NCBI RefSeq assembly: GCF_014490665.1
Contig: NZ_CP061038.1
Span: 3,782,001 to 3,846,000 of the forward strand
Length of the DNA stretch: 64,000 bases
Direction: 5' to 3'
From: Sphingomonas alpina
GTDB lineage: Bacteria; Pseudomonadota; Alphaproteobacteria; Sphingomonadales; Sphingomonadaceae
The position numbers and the translations under genes are program-made. Numbering within the stretch: position 1 is the stretch's first letter; each line of letters starts with the position of its first letter. The notes under the pieces are model-generated. The model saw only the letters and a list, made by a program, of their open reading frames with translations. It made no database searches and was not told the DNA's origin. Of this stretch, positions 52,180 through 60,911 are shown piece after piece.

Positions 52180-55023
52180 ATGGCGTGGCGCGGCGAAACC
52201 GACCTGGGCACCAAGCCCGCCGCCCCCGGCGCGGCGATGGTGACGATCACCATCGACGGGCAGCCGGTCAGCGTGCCCGAAGGCACATCGGTGATGCGCG
52301 CCGCTGCACTGATGGGAACGAGCATCCCCAAACTGTGCGCGACCGACAGCCTGGAGGCATTCGGATCGTGCCGGCTGTGCCTGGTCGAGGTCGAGGGCCG
52401 CGCGGGCTATCCCGCTTCCTGCACCACGCCGGTTACCCCGAACATGGTGGTGCGGACCCAGACCGAGAAGCTCAAGAAACTGCGTCGCGGGGTGATGGAG
52501 CTGTATATCTCCGATCACCCGCTCGATTGCCTGACCTGCGCCGCCAATGGCGATTGCGAGTTGCAGGACCAGGCCGGCGCGGTCGGCCTGCGCGATGTGC
52601 GCTATGGCGATACCGGTGCGAGCCATCTGGGCCAGGCCAAGGACACCTCCAACCCCTATTTCGATTTCGATCCGTCGAAATGCATTGTCTGTTCGCGCTG
52701 CGTGCGGGCATGCGACGAAGTGCAGGGCACGTTCGCGCTGACCATCGAGGGCATGGGGTTCGGCAGCAAGGTCGCGGCGAGCCAGGGCGAGGATTTCTTC
52801 TCCAGCGAATGCGTATCGTGCGGCGCCTGCGTCCAGGCCTGCCCGACCGCGACCCTGATCGAGAAGAAAGTGGTCGAAATCGGCACGCCCGACCGATCGG
52901 TCATCACCACCTGCGCCTATTGCGGCGTCGGTTGCACTTTCCGCGCCGAGATGCGCGGCGAGGAGCTGGTGCGGATGGTGCCGTGGAAAGAGGGCAAGGC
53001 CAATCGCGGGCATAGCTGCGTCAAGGGGCGCTTCGCCTGGGGCTATGCCAATCACAAGGAACGCATCCTCAACCCGATGATCCGCGCCTCGATCGACGAT
53101 CCATGGCGCGAAGTGAGCTGGGAGGAAGCGATCGCGCATACCGCGGCGGAATTCCGCCGGATTCAGAACCAGTACGGCAAGCGCTCGATCGGCGGCATCA
53201 CCTCGAGCCGCTGCACCAATGAAGAGACGTTCCTGGTCCAGAAGCTGATTCGTGCCGGGTTCGGCAATAATAATGTCGATACCTGCGCGCGCGTCTGTCA
53301 TTCGCCGACCGGCTATGGCTTGAAGACCGCGTTCGGCACCTCGGCCGGCACGCAGGATTTCGACAGCGTGATGGCGGCGGATGTGGTGGTGATCATCGGC
53401 GCCAATCCGACCGACGGGCATCCCGTCTTCGCCAGCCGGCTCAAGCGCCGCTTGCGCCAAGGTGCGCAATTGATCGTGATCGATCCGCGCCGCACCGACA
53501 TCGTGCGCTCGCCACATGTCGAGGCGGTCGAGCATCTGGCGCTGCGCCCCGGCACCAATGTCGCGGTGCTGACGGCGATGGCGCATGTCATCGTCACCGA
53601 AGGGCTGGTCAATGAAGCGTTCGTGCGCGAGCGCTGCGACTGGTCCGAGTTCGAAGACTGGGCCGAGTTCGTCGCCGATCCGCGCCACAGCCCGGAGGCG
53701 ACCGAGCTGATGACTCAGGTGCCGGCCGCGAATTTGCGCGCGGCGGCGCGGCTCTATGCGACCGGCGGCAATGGCGCGATCTATTATGGCCTCGGCGTGA
53801 CCGAGCATAGCCAGGGATCGACCACGGTGCTGGCGATCGCCAACCTGGCCATGGCGACGGGCAATCTCGGGCGCGACGGCGTCGGGGTGAATCCGCTGCG
53901 CGGGCAGAATAATGTCCAGGGCGCGTGCGACATGGGCAGTTTCCCGCACGAGCTGTCGGGGTATCGCCATGTCTCCGACGATGCGGCGCGAGACATGTTC
54001 CGCGACCTGTGGGGCGTAGAGCTCGATCATGAGCCGGGCTTGCGCATCCCCAACATGCTCGACGCGGCGGTCGATGGCACGTTCAAGGCGCTTTATATCC
54101 AGGGCGAGGATATTTTGCAGTCGGACCCGGACACGCGGCATGTCTCGGCCGGCCTGGCCGCGATGGAATGCGTCGTGGTGCACGACCTGTTCCTCAACGA
54201 GACCGCCAATTACGCGCATGTCTTCCTGCCCGGATCGACTTTCCTGGAGAAGAACGGCACCTTCACCAACGCCGAGCGGCGCATCCAGCTGGTGCGCAAG
54301 GTGATGCAGCCGAAAAATGGCTATGAGGATTGGGAGATCACGCAATTGCTCGCGCGCGCGCTCGATTGCGATATGCATTATGGCCATGCCTCGGAGATCA
54401 TGGACGAGATCGCCGCAGTGACGCCGACCTTTGCCGGCGTGTCGTTCGCGCGGCTGGATGAGCTCGGATCGATCCAGTGGCCGTGCAATGACGCAGCGCC
54501 GGAGGGTACGCCGGTCATGCATATCGGTGGTTTCGCGCGCGGGCGGGGCAAGTTCGTGCGCACCGAATATGTCGCGACCGAGGAACGCACCGGGCCGCGC
54601 TTCCCCCTGCTGCTGACCACCGGGCGCATCCTCAGCCAGTATAATGTCGGCGCGCAGACCCGCCGCACCGAGAATAGTCGCTGGCACGAGGAAGACCGGC
54701 TGGAGATCCACCCCCATGATGCGGAGCAGCGCGGTGTCCTCGACGGCGATTGGGTCACGGTGGTCAGCCGCGCCGGCGACACATCGCTGCGCGCGCTGAT
54801 CACCGACCGGGTCGCGCCGGGCGTGGTCTATACGACCTTCCACCATCCCAGCACTCAGGCCAATGTCATCACCACCGACAATTCGGACTGGGCGACCAAT
54901 TGCCCGGAATACAAGGTGACCGCAGTGCAGGTCGGGCGCTCCAACGGCCCGACCGACTGGCAGGAACGCTATGAGGCGCGCTCGCTCCTTTCGCGGCGGA
55001 TCGAGACGGTCGCCGCCGAATGA
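52180..55023 (+). CDS. fdsA: NAD-dependent formate dehydrogenase alpha subunit (molybdenum, multi-FeS)
   Basis: A 947-residue catalytic subunit. The N-terminal 2Fe-2S domain includes CRLCLVEVEG, followed by an HPLDCLTCAANGDCELQ (His-Cys3) site and two 4Fe-4S motifs (CIVCSRCVRACDE, CVSCGACVQACPT). The molybdopterin domain begins TTCAYCGVGC. The active-site residue is Cys in TCARVCHSPT, not selenocysteine. The C-terminal dinucleotide-binding domain contains TGRILSQYN. It oxidises formate to CO2 in the cytoplasm with bis-MGD molybdenum. ATG at 52180 follows fdsB by four bases; an earlier in-frame start is rejected. Confidence 0.96.
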   Translation: MAWRGETDLGTKPAAPGAAMVTITIDGQPVSVPEGTSVMRAAALMGTSIPKLCATDSLEAFGSCRLCLVEVEGRAGYPASCTTPVTPNMVVRTQTEKLKKLRRGVMELYISDHPLDCLTCAANGDCELQDQAGAVGLRDVRYGDTGASHLGQAKDTSNPYFDFDPSKCIVCSRCVRACDEVQGTFALTIEGMGFGSKVAASQGEDFFSSECVSCGACVQACPTATLIEKKVVEIGTPDRSVITTCAYCGVGCTFRAEMRGEELVRMVPWKEGKANRGHSCVKGRFAWGYANHKERILNPMIRASIDDPWREVSWEEAIAHTAAEFRRIQNQYGKRSIGGITSSRCTNEETFLVQKLIRAGFGNNNVDTCARVCHSPTGYGLKTAFGTSAGTQDFDSVMAADVVVIIGANPTDGHPVFASRLKRRLRQGAQLIVIDPRRTDIVRSPHVEAVEHLALRPGTNVAVLTAMAHVIVTEGLVNEAFVRERCDWSEFEDWAEFVADPRHSPEATELMTQVPAANLRAAARLYATGGNGAIYYGLGVTEHSQGSTTVLAIANLAMATGNLGRDGVGVNPLRGQNNVQGACDMGSFPHELSGYRHVSDDAARDMFRDLWGVELDHEPGLRIPNMLDAAVDGTFKALYIQGEDILQSDPDTRHVSAGLAAMECVVVHDLFLNETANYAHVFLPGSTFLEKNGTFTNAERRIQLVRKVMQPKNGYEDWEITQLLARALDCDMHYGHASEIMDEIAAVTPTFAGVSFARLDELGSIQWPCNDAAPEGTPVMHIGGFARGRGKFVRTEYVATEERTGPRFPLLLTTGRILSQYNVGAQTRRTENSRWHEEDRLEIHPHDAEQRGVLDGDWVTVVSRAGDTSLRALITDRVAPGVVYTTFHHPSTQANVITTDNSDWATNCPEYKVTAVQVGRSNGPTDWQERYEARSLLSRRIETVAAE

Positions 55024-55313
55024 GCGGGACGATCGACAAACTGGTCAGGATGGCGAACCAGATCGCGACCGAGCTGGAGCATCAGCAAGGCGCGAACGCG
55101 GCGACCGCGACCTGGGACCATCTCTGGCATTTCTGGGATCCGCGCATGTGCGCGCAGATCATTGCTTATCTCGATCAGGGCGGCGATGGCCTGAACGACA
55201 TGGCAAGGAAAGCAGTCACGATGTTGCGCGACAAGGGCACAACGCCTTCACAGACTCCCGCCACCGACTTCGCCGTCGGCGCGGACGGTGTGCCTCCATC
55301 AGACGCCGGATGA
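55020..55313 (+). CDS. fdsD: Formate dehydrogenase delta subunit
   Basis: A 97-residue soluble protein matching FdsD: DKLVRMANQIATELEHQQG, then TWDHLWHFWDPRMCAQIIAY, then LNDMARKAVTMLR, with a Pro/Thr-rich tail. FdsD is a small subunit or assembly factor of NAD-dependent formate dehydrogenase. It overlaps fdsA and fdhD by four bases each. Confidence 0.93.
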   Translation: MSGTIDKLVRMANQIATELEHQQGANAATATWDHLWHFWDPRMCAQIIAYLDQGGDGLNDMARKAVTMLRDKGTTPSQTPATDFAVGADGVPPSDAG

Positions 55314-56092
55314 GCGAGGCGACCCGGCCGGTCTCCTTCGACCGGATCACGCCGGATGGCGGACATGACGATGTCGTGCGTGCGGTGGCGATCGAGGCGC
55401 CGGTCTCGGTCGAATTCAACGGCATCGGCTATGCGGTGATGATGGCGAGCCCGGCCGACCTGGAGGATTTCGCGATCGGCTTCGCGCTCAGCGAAAGGCT
55501 GGTGGAAGAGCCGAGCGAGATCCTCGCGATCGATCACCATCCCTCGCCCGCCGGTCATATCCTGCGCATCACCCTGGCCGCAACGCGCACCGAAACATTG
55601 CTTGGCCGCGTCCGCCACCGCATATCCGATTCCTCCTGCGGACTGTGCGGGATCGAGAATCTGGAACAGGCGCTGCGCCCCCTGCCCGTCATCACCGCGG
55701 CGAGCCAGGCGGACGAGGCAGCGATCTTCGCCGCGCTCGCCCATTTGCGCGACCTGCAGCCGCTCAACCGGGAAACCGGCGCGGTCCATGCCGCCGCGCA
55801 ATGCCGGCCGGATGGAACGATCGTTGCCGTCCGCGAGGATGTCGGGCGGCATAACGCGTTCGACAAGCTGATCGGCGCGATGGCGCGCGCGGGCGAGGAT
55901 TGGGATGGGGGCTTTGCCTTGCTGTCATCGCGTTGCTCCTATGAGCTGGTCGAAAAGGCCGCGCTCTCCGGCTGTCCGATGCTCGTCACGATTTCCGCAC
56001 CGACCACGCTCGCCGTCGAGCGAGCGCGCGCGGCGGGGGTCCGGCTCGTCGTTCTGGCGCGGCCCGATGCCGCGCTGGTTGTCGCCGCATGA
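55310..56092 (+). CDS. fdhD: Formate dehydrogenase sulfurtransferase accessory protein
   Basis: A 260-residue FdhD/FdsC protein. The catalytic cysteine pair is SSCGLCGIENL near residue 105, and family motifs EDFAIGFALSERLV, REDVGRHNAFDKLIGAM and LVTISAPTTLAVERA are present. FdhD delivers sulfur from a cysteine desulfurase to the molybdenum cofactor and is needed for FdsA activity. The ATG at 55310 overlaps the fdsD stop. Also called fdsC in fds operons. Confidence 0.94.
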   Translation: MSEATRPVSFDRITPDGGHDDVVRAVAIEAPVSVEFNGIGYAVMMASPADLEDFAIGFALSERLVEEPSEILAIDHHPSPAGHILRITLAATRTETLLGRVRHRISDSSCGLCGIENLEQALRPLPVITAASQADEAAIFAALAHLRDLQPLNRETGAVHAAAQCRPDGTIVAVREDVGRHNAFDKLIGAMARAGEDWDGGFALLSSRCSYELVEKAALSGCPMLVTISAPTTLAVERARAAGVRLVVLARPDAALVVAA

Positions 56093-56631
56093 CGCGGTTG
56101 CTCGGCGCGATCCTAGCCGGCGGACGATCGCAGCGGTTCGGGTCGGACAAGGCGGTCGCGCTGCTTGCCGGACAAAGCCTGATCGATCGCGTCGTCGCCG
56201 CGCTTGCGCCGCAAGTCGATAGCATGGTGCTGGTCGGGCGCGCCGGCGACATCGCGGCGATACCGGACCGGCCGCTTCCCGACCTTGGCCCGCTTGGCGG
56301 GCTCAACGCCGCGCTTCATCATGCGCGCGCACAAGGGTATCCGGCGGTGATGACGGTCGGGTGCGACATGCCGGTGCTGCCGCCGGATTTGGCCGAACGG
56401 CTCCGGGCGAGCGGATGCCCGTCCTATGTCGAGGCGATACCGATCATCGGCCTGTGGCCTGCCGACCTCGCCGACCAACTCGACATTTTCCTCGCCAGCG
56501 ACCGCCGGCGATCGATGCGTGGCTGGGCGACCGAGGTCGGGGCGGCGGTGCTGTCGCTGGCCGAGGACTTGCCCAACATCAACACGCCGGACGATTTGTC
56601 GCTGCTCGCACGGACATTCCCGCGTGACTGA
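56089..56631 (+). CDS. mobA: Molybdenum cofactor guanylyltransferase
   Basis: A 180-residue MobA with the nucleotide-binding start AILAGGRSQRFGSDKAVALL and DLGPLGGLNAALHHA, and VGCDMPVLPPDLAERL for the catalytic acidic motif. It adds GMP to molybdopterin to make MGD, required by FdsA. It is a little shorter than E. coli MobA (194). Its ATG overlaps the fdhD stop. A local MobA ensures cofactor supply to the operon's own enzyme. Confidence 0.92.
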   Translation: MTRLLGAILAGGRSQRFGSDKAVALLAGQSLIDRVVAALAPQVDSMVLVGRAGDIAAIPDRPLPDLGPLGGLNAALHHARAQGYPAVMTVGCDMPVLPPDLAERLRASGCPSYVEAIPIIGLWPADLADQLDIFLASDRRRSMRGWATEVGAAVLSLAEDLPNINTPDDLSLLARTFPRD

Positions 56632-57888
56632 GCGCGGCGATGACGCAAAGCCGGGGTTCGACGAGGCGCGCGCGATCGTCACGGCATCGGCGCCGCCACC
56701 AGTCGAGCTGATCGTGCCGCTTGCCGACGCGCTGGGTCGCTGGACGGCGGCCGACCTGTTCGCCGCGCGTGACTGTCCCGGCTTCAATGCGTCGGCGATG
56801 GACGGTTTCGCCTTTGCTGCGGACGCCACCGCAGCGGCGACCGCGCAAATGCCGGTCGCGCTGGCGATCGCCGGAGAGTATCGGGCCGGCCATTCGTCCA
56901 CTGCGGCGATCCCCGGCGCGGCCTACCCGATCAGTACGGGCGCGAGGATGCCGATCGGCTGCGACACGGTGATCACCACCGAACGGGCGAGGGTTATCGA
57001 GAAAAGCGGGCAGCGCTTCCTGGTCTTTCACATGCCCGAGACCATCGGGCGGAATGTCCGTTGCCAGGGCGAGGATGCGCAGGTCGGTGCTCTGGTCCTG
57101 ACGCCCGGGCAAAGGATCACGGCGGAAGCGATCGGTGCGCTGGCCAGCTATGGCGTCAGCGATGTGCCGGTGTTCCGTTCCCCCGGATCTCGATCATTCC
57201 GACCGGTGACGAGCTGGGCGGGGCATCCGCGCCGAGCACCATTCCCGATGCCAATGGCCCGATGATCCGGGCGTCCGCCGCGAGTCTTGGACTGCCAGTG
57301 CAGTGCCATGCGCCGGTCGATGACGATCCCGCACAGATCGAACGGGCATTCCGCGCCGTGCTGGCGAGCGGGTCGACTGATATCCTCATCTCCACCGGCG
57401 GGGTGTCCGGCGGCGATCACGACCATATCGCCGCCGTGCTGCGCGCGATGGGCGCGCGGATTCATTTCCACGGCGTGCGGATGCGCCCGGGGAAGCCGGT
57501 GCTCTTCGCCAGCTTTGCCGATGGCACATTGTTTTTCGGCTTGCCCGGCAACCCGGTCGCAGCCCTGCTCGGCTTCCGCTTTTTCGTGCTGGCAGCGGTC
57601 CGAGCGATGCTGGGCCGTCCACCGGAGACAGGCGAACCGGTCAGCGTCGACGTGCCGGGCCGCGCGGGCACGACATTATTCCTCAGGGCACGGCGCGACC
57701 AATCGGGCATTGAGGTCCTGCCGGAGCAACAGTCGCATAGGATGCGCTCATTGCTTGCGGCGAATTGCTGGCTGTCGGTCGATCTCGCCCCGGCGGGGCG
57801 TTCGCTGGTCCGTTGCTATGGATTGTCCGCCAATCTGGAGAATAGCGAGACATCTGCACAGCAGCTCTGGTTGTGCGGAAGGGACTGA
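56624..57888 (+). pseudogene. moeA: MoeA-like molybdopterin molybdotransferase, interrupted by a frameshift
   Basis: From GTG at 56624 one frame encodes the first half of MoeA (PLADALGRWTAADLFAARDC, FNASAMDGFAFAAD, PISTGARMPIGCDTVITTE, LTPGQRITAEAIGALASYG). At about 57180 it shifts to the frame that encodes the rest (ISIIPTGDELGG, ILISTGGVSGGDHDHIAAVL, FFGLPGNPVAALLGFRFFV) to a stop at 57888. The break is in a run of five Cs (57180-57184), where six would restore the frame at FRS-PRISIIPTGDE. MoeA inserts molybdate into molybdopterin. Both halves are otherwise conserved, so a recent mutation, a sequencing error or a slippery site is possible. Confidence 0.85.
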
Positions 57889-57893
57889 AGGGC

Positions 57894-57940
57894 GGCGGAA
57901 GAGATATGGGACACCAGTAATGTCCCATATCTCTTCCGCC
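57894..57940. repeat. Perfect 20-bp inverted repeat, candidate bidirectional terminator or dispersed element
   Basis: Arms at 57894-57913 and 57921-57940 (the left arm starting GGCGGAAGAGATATGGG) are perfectly complementary around a 7-base loop. It lies between convergent genes, where a hairpin would end transcription of both. No T-run follows. A diverged single arm occurs at 30069-30088, so it may be one member of a dispersed repeat family. Confidence 0.8.
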
Positions 57941-58033
57941 ACCGCTTCGGCCGATGTCTTATAATTCATTATATATCAGATAGTTAATCTGAAATAATCG
58001 ATTTCGGCCGCGAGCCTTGCAGAATTCCGGGAC

Positions 58034-58954
58034 TTAAGCCCGCAGCTGGCCGCTCCACTGATCCACGATCGTGCCGCCGGACGCGACCCAGGCTTCGGGG
58101 CGGCCGGTGAGATCCTGCAACAGCGTCTCGAACGCGTCGATCCGATAGGGCAGCGCCATGATGTACGGCGTGATGTGCAGCGGCAGCAGCCGCCCGCCAT
58201 GGGTGCGCCCCTCGCCGGCCAGCCAGTCGAACGCATCGCGCATCTGTTCGGCATAGCTGTCGGCCGATTGCTGCTGCACGGTGATGATCTGGCGATCCGA
58301 CAGTTCATGGTTGAGCGGCAGGTTGATCAGGCCATTGGCGAAGCGATAGGGCAGTTCGTCATTCACCCAGTCGCAGGTGTAATCGAGCCCCGCTTCGCGC
58401 AACAGATCCGGGGTGTTCCAGCTTTGCGACCGTGCGATCGACAGCCAGCCGCGCGGCCGGATCCCCGACACGCGCTCCAGCGTGTCGAGCGAGGATGAAA
58501 TCAGCGCGCGCTCATCCTCGATCGGCAAACCAGTCGCGATCGTGCCGTTCATGTCGGTCGAATGCGCGATGATCTCATGACCGGCGGCGATGATGTCGGC
58601 GATCAGTTCGGGATAGCGTTCGGCAATGGCGGCATTGGTCGCGATCGATGCCGTGACGCCGGCCTTCGCAAAGGCGTCGAGCAAGCGGTAGACCCCAACC
58701 CGCGTGCCATAGTCGCGCGAGGTGTAGTGACGGTAATCGGGATAGGGCGTGACCATATGCCCGGGCGCGCGGAATGGCGTGTCGGTCGGGGTAATCGGAA
58801 ACCATTCAAGGCTCACGCAGATCCATACCGCCACGGTCTTGCCGCCGGGCCATGAAACGGGCGGACGATCGAAGATCGACGACCAGGGATAAAGTTCATG
58901 GTCATAACCGAGGCGGCGCTTCGAATAAGTGAGATAGGCCGGATCGAGGCTCAT
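58034..58954 (-). CDS. PuuE-type polysaccharide-deacetylase-fold hydrolase
   Basis: A 306-residue protein of the polysaccharide-deacetylase (NodB) superfamily, in the subgroup that includes PuuE allantoinase and related amidohydrolases: RPPVSWPGGKTVAVWICVSL, RHYTSRDYGTRVGVYRLLDA, GHEIIAHSTDMNG and LHITPYIMALPYRI. There is no signal peptide, so it is cytoplasmic and does not act on cell-wall sugar. The ATG at 58954 overlaps the stop of the next paralogue (ATGA). It is the last gene of the GntR operon. C-N bond hydrolysis of a cyclic amide or imide is the family-based guess. Confidence 0.84.
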   Translation of the reverse strand: MSLDPAYLTYSKRRLGYDHELYPWSSIFDRPPVSWPGGKTVAVWICVSLEWFPITPTDTPFRAPGHMVTPYPDYRHYTSRDYGTRVGVYRLLDAFAKAGVTASIATNAAIAERYPELIADIIAAGHEIIAHSTDMNGTIATGLPIEDERALISSSLDTLERVSGIRPRGWLSIARSQSWNTPDLLREAGLDYTCDWVNDELPYRFANGLINLPLNHELSDRQIITVQQQSADSYAEQMRDAFDWLAGEGRTHGGRLLPLHITPYIMALPYRIDAFETLLQDLTGRPEAWVASGGTIVDQWSGQLRA

Positions 58955-59856
58955 GCCGCGTCTCCCGTCTGAGCGCGCCCCGCCTGAGCTTGCCACGCAT
59001 CGACGATCTCGCCGGCGCGCGCGATCCAGGCGCGGCCGTCCGCGGCGATATGTTCGAGCACACGCTCGAACGCGCCGATCCGGTGCGGCTGGCCGATCAG
59101 ATAGGCATGCAGGGGGATGCACATCACCGTGCCCGATCGTTCGCCTTCGGCAGCGAGGCGATCGAACTGACGGATCAGCGTATCGGCATAGTCACGCGGG
59201 CTCATATTATAGACGAAGAAGCCATAATGGTCGTTGACCTCCAGGCTGTACGGGATCGAGGCGAGCCGCCCGCTCTTCACCTTGACCGGCTGTACCTGGT
59301 CGTCGTGATAAAGGTCGCAGGTATAATCCAGGCCATATTCGGCGATCAGATCGAGCGTGCGTGGCGTGTGGGTGAGCGCGGGCGCAAGCCAGCCGCGGAT
59401 GCGCTGGCCAGTCGCGGCCTGCACGGTCGCGATCGAATCCTCGATGATCGCGCGCTCCTGCGCTTCGTCCATGCCGTAAGTATAGCGGGTATTGTAGATG
59501 CCGTGGCTGAAGAATTCCCAGCCGCGCTTCGCGCCGTCCTCGACCACCTCGGGATGATGCTGGCACAAGGCGACCGAGAGCGAGACCGAGCCGGGAAAGC
59601 CGTGCCGGCTCATCGCCTCCGCCATGCGCCAGTGCGACACGCGGTTGGAATGGTCGCGGTGGCTATAGCCGACCACATCGGGATGCGGTCTGGTCCAGCT
59701 CTTGCGCGACGGATTGGCCGGCGGGTCGATCTCATAATATTCGAGATTGGGCGCGACCCAGACCGCGACACTCTTGCCACCCGGCCAGACGATCTTCGGC
59801 CGGTCGCGATAAGGCGAGAAATCATACAGGCCGGGATCGGCAGCGCCCTCCTGCAT
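58951..59856 (-). CDS. PuuE-type polysaccharide-deacetylase-fold hydrolase, second paralogue
   Basis: A 301-residue relative of the protein at 58034-58954, with RPKIVWPGGKSVAVWVAPNL, VGYSHRDHSNRVSHWRMAEA, EFFSHGIYNTRYTYGM, RIRGWLAPALTHTPRTLDLI and IPLHAYLIGQPHRIG. Motif spacing is the same, but sequence differs enough that the two probably have distinct substrates or form a hetero-oligomer. The SHGIY and GHRD-like HRDHSNR residues fit the PuuE active site. ATG at 59856 overlaps the isochorismatase stop (TGATG); an adjacent GTG is disregarded. Confidence 0.84.
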   Translation of the reverse strand: MQEGAADPGLYDFSPYRDRPKIVWPGGKSVAVWVAPNLEYYEIDPPANPSRKSWTRPHPDVVGYSHRDHSNRVSHWRMAEAMSRHGFPGSVSLSVALCQHHPEVVEDGAKRGWEFFSHGIYNTRYTYGMDEAQERAIIEDSIATVQAATGQRIRGWLAPALTHTPRTLDLIAEYGLDYTCDLYHDDQVQPVKVKSGRLASIPYSLEVNDHYGFFVYNMSPRDYADTLIRQFDRLAAEGERSGTVMCIPLHAYLIGQPHRIGAFERVLEHIAADGRAWIARAGEIVDAWQAQAGRAQTGDAA

Positions 59857-60539
59857 CACCGCGCCTCCAGCCAGTCGATCACCGCCTGGACCGGTTCGAC
59901 ATCGGCATATTTGAGCTGCAGGTCAGTCAGATTGGCGAAGTGATAGCTGGCATGCTTGTCGGCGCAGGTTTCGATCGGCACGATCGTGCGATAGCCATGG
60001 CTGAGGGACTCCACCGCGGTCGCGCGGACGCAGCCCGAGGTCGATCCGCCGGTCACCACCACAGTGTCGACCTTATGCCAGACCAGATAGCTGGCGAGCG
60101 GCGTTTCGAAAAAGGCCGACGGCATGCGCTTGGTGAATACCATATCGGCCGGATCGATTGCACAGCGCGGGTCGAAGGCGTGGCGCTCGCTGTCATATTT
60201 GATGTTCTGCAGCGAATCCGGCGTGTTGGTGCGCGTGCCCCACACCCCCGCGTCCGCGGCATTGTCCATATAGGCGACATGGCTCCAGATCACCGGCATG
60301 CCCTTGGCGCGCGCCAGCGCCGAAATCCGGTTCACATAATTGATCTGCTGCGGGTCGGCTTCATAGGCAGTGGCGAACGTGTCGATCGCGGTATAGGCCT
60401 GCTGGAAATCGACATTCACGATCGCCAGTTTCTCGCCAAAGCCGAATTTGCGGCGCGCCGGATTTGCCATCACTTCTTCGAATATCTCGCGCGCGGTCCG
60501 CCCGTCGTCGATCATCCGGGTCCCGATCACATCCGCCAT
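59856..60539 (-). CDS. Isochorismatase-like cysteine amidohydrolase (N-carbamoylsarcosine amidase-type)
   Basis: A 227-residue cysteine hydrolase. The catalytic triad is visible as Asp in LAIVNVDFQQAYTAID, Lys in VFTKRMPSAFF, and Cys in VVTGGSTSGCVRATAVESL. Relatives hydrolyse carbamoyl or ureido amides (N-carbamoylsarcosine, ureidoacrylate, nicotinamide). ATG at 60539 has AAGGA well placed upstream; a GTG 21 bases earlier is less likely. The order with two PuuE-like hydrolases fits a two-step ring opening and side-chain hydrolysis of a cyclic ureide or imide. Confidence 0.88.
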   Translation of the reverse strand: MADVIGTRMIDDGRTAREIFEEVMANPARRKFGFGEKLAIVNVDFQQAYTAIDTFATAYEADPQQINYVNRISALARAKGMPVIWSHVAYMDNAADAGVWGTRTNTPDSLQNIKYDSERHAFDPRCAIDPADMVFTKRMPSAFFETPLASYLVWHKVDTVVVTGGSTSGCVRATAVESLSHGYRTIVPIETCADKHASYHFANLTDLQLKYADVEPVQAVIDWLEAR

Positions 60540-60580
60540 TTGTCGTCCTTCGTCACTCACGCCAGAAATTACCCGGGCCT

Positions 60581-60910
60581 TCAGCCCCGCGCCGGTCGCC
60601 CATCGGTCGGCACGCGCGGATCGATCAGGATGCGCAGCACCCGGGCGAGCAGCGCTTCCATCGCCTGCTGGCGCTGATCCGCTTCCGCGCCGTCATAACG
60701 AATGTCACGTAGCGTCTCGGTAGTGATCCCGCCCTGTGCGGCGACGATCCGTTCCAGCCGGTCGATCCGGTCGTTCGACACCGACAGCTCGACCAGCAGC
60801 GCGAGCGCGATGTTGAGCACTTCCTCGACTTCGCGGTCGTCCAGGCTTTGCGGCCGCGTACCCCGCGCGGAATCAACCAGGGCAAGGATCGCTTCTGCGG
60901 CGCTGGTCAT
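60581..60910 (-). CDS. Small conserved-looking protein of unknown function
   Basis: A 109-residue soluble, helix-rich protein (LDDREVEEVLNIALALLVEL, NDRIDRLERIVAAQGGIT, LRDIRYDGAEADQRQQAMEA). No known domain was recognised. The ATG at 60910 is one base after the methyltransferase stop (TGACATG), so it is co-translated. The regular heptad pattern suggests oligomerisation or protein-protein contact. A longer in-frame start is within the methyltransferase gene and is rejected. Confidence 0.72.
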   Translation of the reverse strand: MTSAAEAILALVDSARGTRPQSLDDREVEEVLNIALALLVELSVSNDRIDRLERIVAAQGGITTETLRDIRYDGAEADQRQQAMEALLARVLRILIDPRVPTDGRPARG

Positions 60911-60911
60911 G

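Noticed and set aside
53280..53310. Possible selenocysteine at the formate dehydrogenase active site
   Set aside because: The active-site codon encodes Cys (TCARVCHSPT) and there is no in-frame TGA in fdsA.
52090..54846. Long minus-strand open frame across fdsA
   Set aside because: fdsA is unmistakable on the plus strand with all its FeS and molybdopterin motifs; the opposite frame is a composition artefact.
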